From Paenibacillus sp. 19GGS1-52 (GTDB lineage Bacteria; Bacillota; Bacilli; Paenibacillales; Paenibacillaceae), in the NCBI RefSeq assembly GCF_022369515.1, contig NZ_CP059724.1, positions 5,394,001 through 5,458,000 on the forward strand: DNA of 64,000 nt, written 5' to 3'. Positions 62,577 to 64,000 of the stretch are shown piece after piece. The first letter of the stretch is position 1, and each line of letters begins with the position of its first letter. The notes beneath the pieces were generated by a model. The model was not told where the DNA came from. It did not search any database and worked only from the letters and a program-made list of their open reading frames with translations. Both the position numbers and the translations under genes were made by a program.

Positions 62577-63257
62577 TTATGCAAGAATTTCACTATATTT
62601 GCTCAATACCGGATTAATGATTACTTCCCCCTTCCTACAAACAAGTAGATTGATCTTCGTTATATATCTATCTCTATGCTTTCGGTTTGCTTCGATCGTA
62701 ACAACTTCAAGGTTATTTGAGGCGTTATTTTCATGATCACCGTCTATGTGATTCACTTCGTAAACCCTGTTATCCCCTATCGCCAGAAGTGCAATCTCAC
62801 CATATGTTAACAAGGCTATAAGCTGATGATCCCTAATGATAATATTCTTATATATTGTGAAACATTTGTACCTCCCTGTACCAGCTCTTTGCCCACTTTG
62901 CATTAGCCAATTATTTTTAGTGATGATAAATTCCCCATCCATATATACTTTCCTCAATAGCTCCGGGTGCCTTTTATTACTTAAATACAATGTCTTGCCT
63001 TTAATGTACAAGTCAAACTTGTTATTGTTAAACCTCGTCATTGGGCTTTGATTGCGGTCATACAGAAACGAGTAGTTTTTATACTGAGTAACATACACCT
63101 GATCGAAAAGATGGACAGTGTTCCCCAACAGTTTCCAAGAGGCCTCCATTTTTGAATCAGGGATAACTGGAATAGGCACTCCTTCGTAATTATTCACAAA
63201 CTCAGGTAGTTTTGAAATTCCAGTGTTGTCAGGAACTACAACTAGTGAAGGTGTCAT
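62577..63257 (-). CDS. HNH endonuclease
   Basis: 226 residues. The HNH_3-type active site is clear: YEVNHIDGDHENNASNNLE (about 163-181), with the His/Asp/His/Asn ligands in place. The N-terminal 130 residues include NNWLMQSGQRAGTGRYKCF, a typical HNH-associated DNA-binding region. Homing endonucleases and phage-packaging nucleases share this form. It is second in the operon of 63292, 62577, 61794 and the sortase, an unusual partnership. Confidence 0.87.
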   Translation of the reverse strand: MTPSLVVVPDNTGISKLPEFVNNYEGVPIPVIPDSKMEASWKLLGNTVHLFDQVYVTQYKNYSFLYDRNQSPMTRFNNNKFDLYIKGKTLYLSNKRHPELLRKVYMDGEFIITKNNWLMQSGQRAGTGRYKCFTIYKNIIIRDHQLIALLTYGEIALLAIGDNRVYEVNHIDGDHENNASNNLEVVTIEANRKHRDRYITKINLLVCRKGEVIINPVLSKYSEILA

Positions 63258-63291
63258 TCTACATACCCCATTTCGGATTTTTTAAATAGCA

Positions 63292-63834
63292 TTAAGCCAA
63301 CTCTAAAATCTGCAGCGCATGAGCATTGCTTAGAATATCCATGAGTAGCTCTTGCATTGAGTATTTATTCATCAAGGTAATGATGTTTTCCACCCTTGAG
63401 GGATCAGCAAATTGAAGGCTAAGTTTTAACAGGTGATATAAACTTTTTCCTTCCTCAATAAGTATAAACTCCTGCATTTTCCTAAACTCTTCCACTACAT
63501 TCTGAAGATTCAAATGCTCAATAAGAAGATCGAATTCTTTCTGTTCATAGGGTATTCTGGTTTCAAGGACTCCTACATATCCTCTTTGATACTCCTCAGC
63601 CGATAACAAAGGAGTTACATTTCTGTAATCACAAAAAACTTTATTATATTCACATTTAGCCGTATATGCACTAATATCAAAATTATCTTCACTGTTGAAT
63701 CGACAACCATTAAGCGATTTGAAGAATAGTTCACTCACCCATTCTCTTTCTAATGAACTTTTAGGGAGTTCCTCAAATAGGCTGGCTGCTGTCATCACCT
63801 CTCCAATGCTTAAATCTATAGAGAAAGTTAGCAT
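63292..63834 (-). CDS. Hypothetical protein
   Basis: 180 residues, with a strong AGGAGGTGG 4 nt before the ATG. It is Leu/Glu-rich and helical, without membrane segments; the middle contains VLETRIPYEQKEFDLLIEHL. No family recognised. It lies directly downstream of a serine-recombinase gene (15 bp gap) and upstream of the HNH gene, so it is probably co-transcribed with both. Confidence 0.65.
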   Translation of the reverse strand: MLTFSIDLSIGEVMTAASLFEELPKSSLEREWVSELFFKSLNGCRFNSEDNFDISAYTAKCEYNKVFCDYRNVTPLLSAEEYQRGYVGVLETRIPYEQKEFDLLIEHLNLQNVVEEFRKMQEFILIEEGKSLYHLLKLSLQFADPSRVENIITLMNKYSMQELLMDILSNAHALQILELA

Positions 63835-63848
63835 CGTTCCACCTCCTA

Positions 63849-64000
63849 TCAGGCCTCAAAGAGTCGTACCATCTGATAAAACCTTTTTTCACTTACCCCA
63901 AGTTTTAATGCAGCATCAGCTACTTTTGACTCTTTTTCATAATAGGAAAGGTACGCCTTGTAAAATCCATCAGGGTAATTCTGTAAAGGACGGCCCAATT
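63849..64000 (-). CDS. Serine resolvase-type recombinase (C-terminal part only)
   Basis: The minus strand reads LGRPLQNYPDGFYKAYLSYY then EKESKVADAALKLGVSEKRF and YQMVRLFEA before a stop: the linker (GRP...P.GF..AY) and final helix-turn-helix of resolvase/invertase proteins. The catalytic N-terminal domain is beyond the right edge. It heads the HNH/sortase gene string, suggesting another mobile segment boundary nearby. Confidence 0.75.
   Translation of the reverse strand, partial: LGRPLQNYPDGFYKAYLSYYEKESKVADAALKLGVSEKRFYQMVRLFEA

Larger units (their letters stand above)
32409..64000. mobile_element. Segment E3: putative element integrated in sigK (right end outside the window)
   Basis: Begins at the sigK copy 3 junction with a large serine recombinase and continues to the right edge with cargo of accessory type, almost all on the minus strand. 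The extent is inferred from the junction, the recombinase and the cargo; the other end was not seen. A resolvase at 45399 and another at the right edge suggest that it may be composite. Confidence 0.55.

Noticed and set aside
32409..64000. E3 as a classical skin element or prophage
   Set aside because: No phage structural, lysis or packaging genes were seen and the other end is outside the window, so I only call it an integrated element.
1..64000. tRNA or rRNA genes as integration targets
   Set aside because: None could be recognised by eye; the visible target is sigK.

Overview
The window looks like an endospore-forming Firmicute of the Paenibacillus type. The support is moderate GC, strong AGGAGG-type ribosome binding sites, three copies of the 3' half of the sporulation sigma factor gene sigK, a SpoIVCA-like large serine recombinase, and copper-amine-oxidase 'stalk' domains on secreted proteins. 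No rRNA, tRNA or CRISPR array was seen. Most genes lie on the minus strand.

Layout. (1) 1-4919: a Wadjet-type plasmid-defence operon in the order jetD-jetA-jetB-jetC; jetC runs off the left edge. (2) 5086-5616, 14003-14533 and 31897-32460: three separate copies of the sigK 3' half (region 2.2 to the C-terminus), all in the same orientation and all joined to foreign DNA at the same place (20-bp core near CACAACCTCAAAAAATTCGA). They divide the window into three segments. (3) Segment E1 (about 5.6-14.5 kb) is decayed: a zeta-toxin remnant, a MerR/metallo-hydrolase/aldo-keto reductase cluster, an integrase pseudogene split by an IS4-family element, and an aldo-keto reductase pseudogene. (4) Segment E2 (about 14.5-32.4 kb): a second zeta-toxin remnant, a membrane amidohydrolase, an MMPL exporter with a two-component system, an IS3-family element, and a redox cluster (SDR pseudogene, Old Yellow Enzyme, SDR, frameshifted hydrolase and oxidoreductase, intact oxidoreductase, divergent TetR). 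(5) Segment E3 (32.4 kb to beyond the right edge): a large serine recombinase at the sigK junction, then about 30 kb of cargo made mostly of one- or two-gene cassettes, many with their own terminator. The cargo includes a TIGR02391 protein, a STAS/GHKL regulatory pair, a metallopeptidase, a helicase-nuclease, a DUF6602-like nuclease, a resolvase, an intracellular and a surface leucine-rich-repeat protein, a DUF3990/DUF3791 toxin-like module, a Fic-like protein, two secreted stalk-domain proteins, and a cluster with amidoligase, gamma-glutamylcyclotransferase-like protein, sortase and HNH nuclease.

Interpretation (inference). The best reading is repeated integration of elements into sigK. Each newcomer would bring its own sigK 3' half and terminator, so the older 3' halves are pushed away from the promoter-proximal half, which is not in this window and would lie to the right. 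The farthest copy (5.1 kb) has a nonsense codon, and copies 2 and 3 share a terminator that copy 1 lacks; both fit the model. An alternative is that E3 is a developmentally excised, skin-like element. The Wadjet operon lies outside the three segments. E3 reads as a defence, toxin and cell-surface island. Its least familiar parts are the amidoligase/sortase cluster, the STAS-GHKL pair with TTTCAA/TTGAAA dyads, and the Fic-like gene lacking the catalytic histidine.
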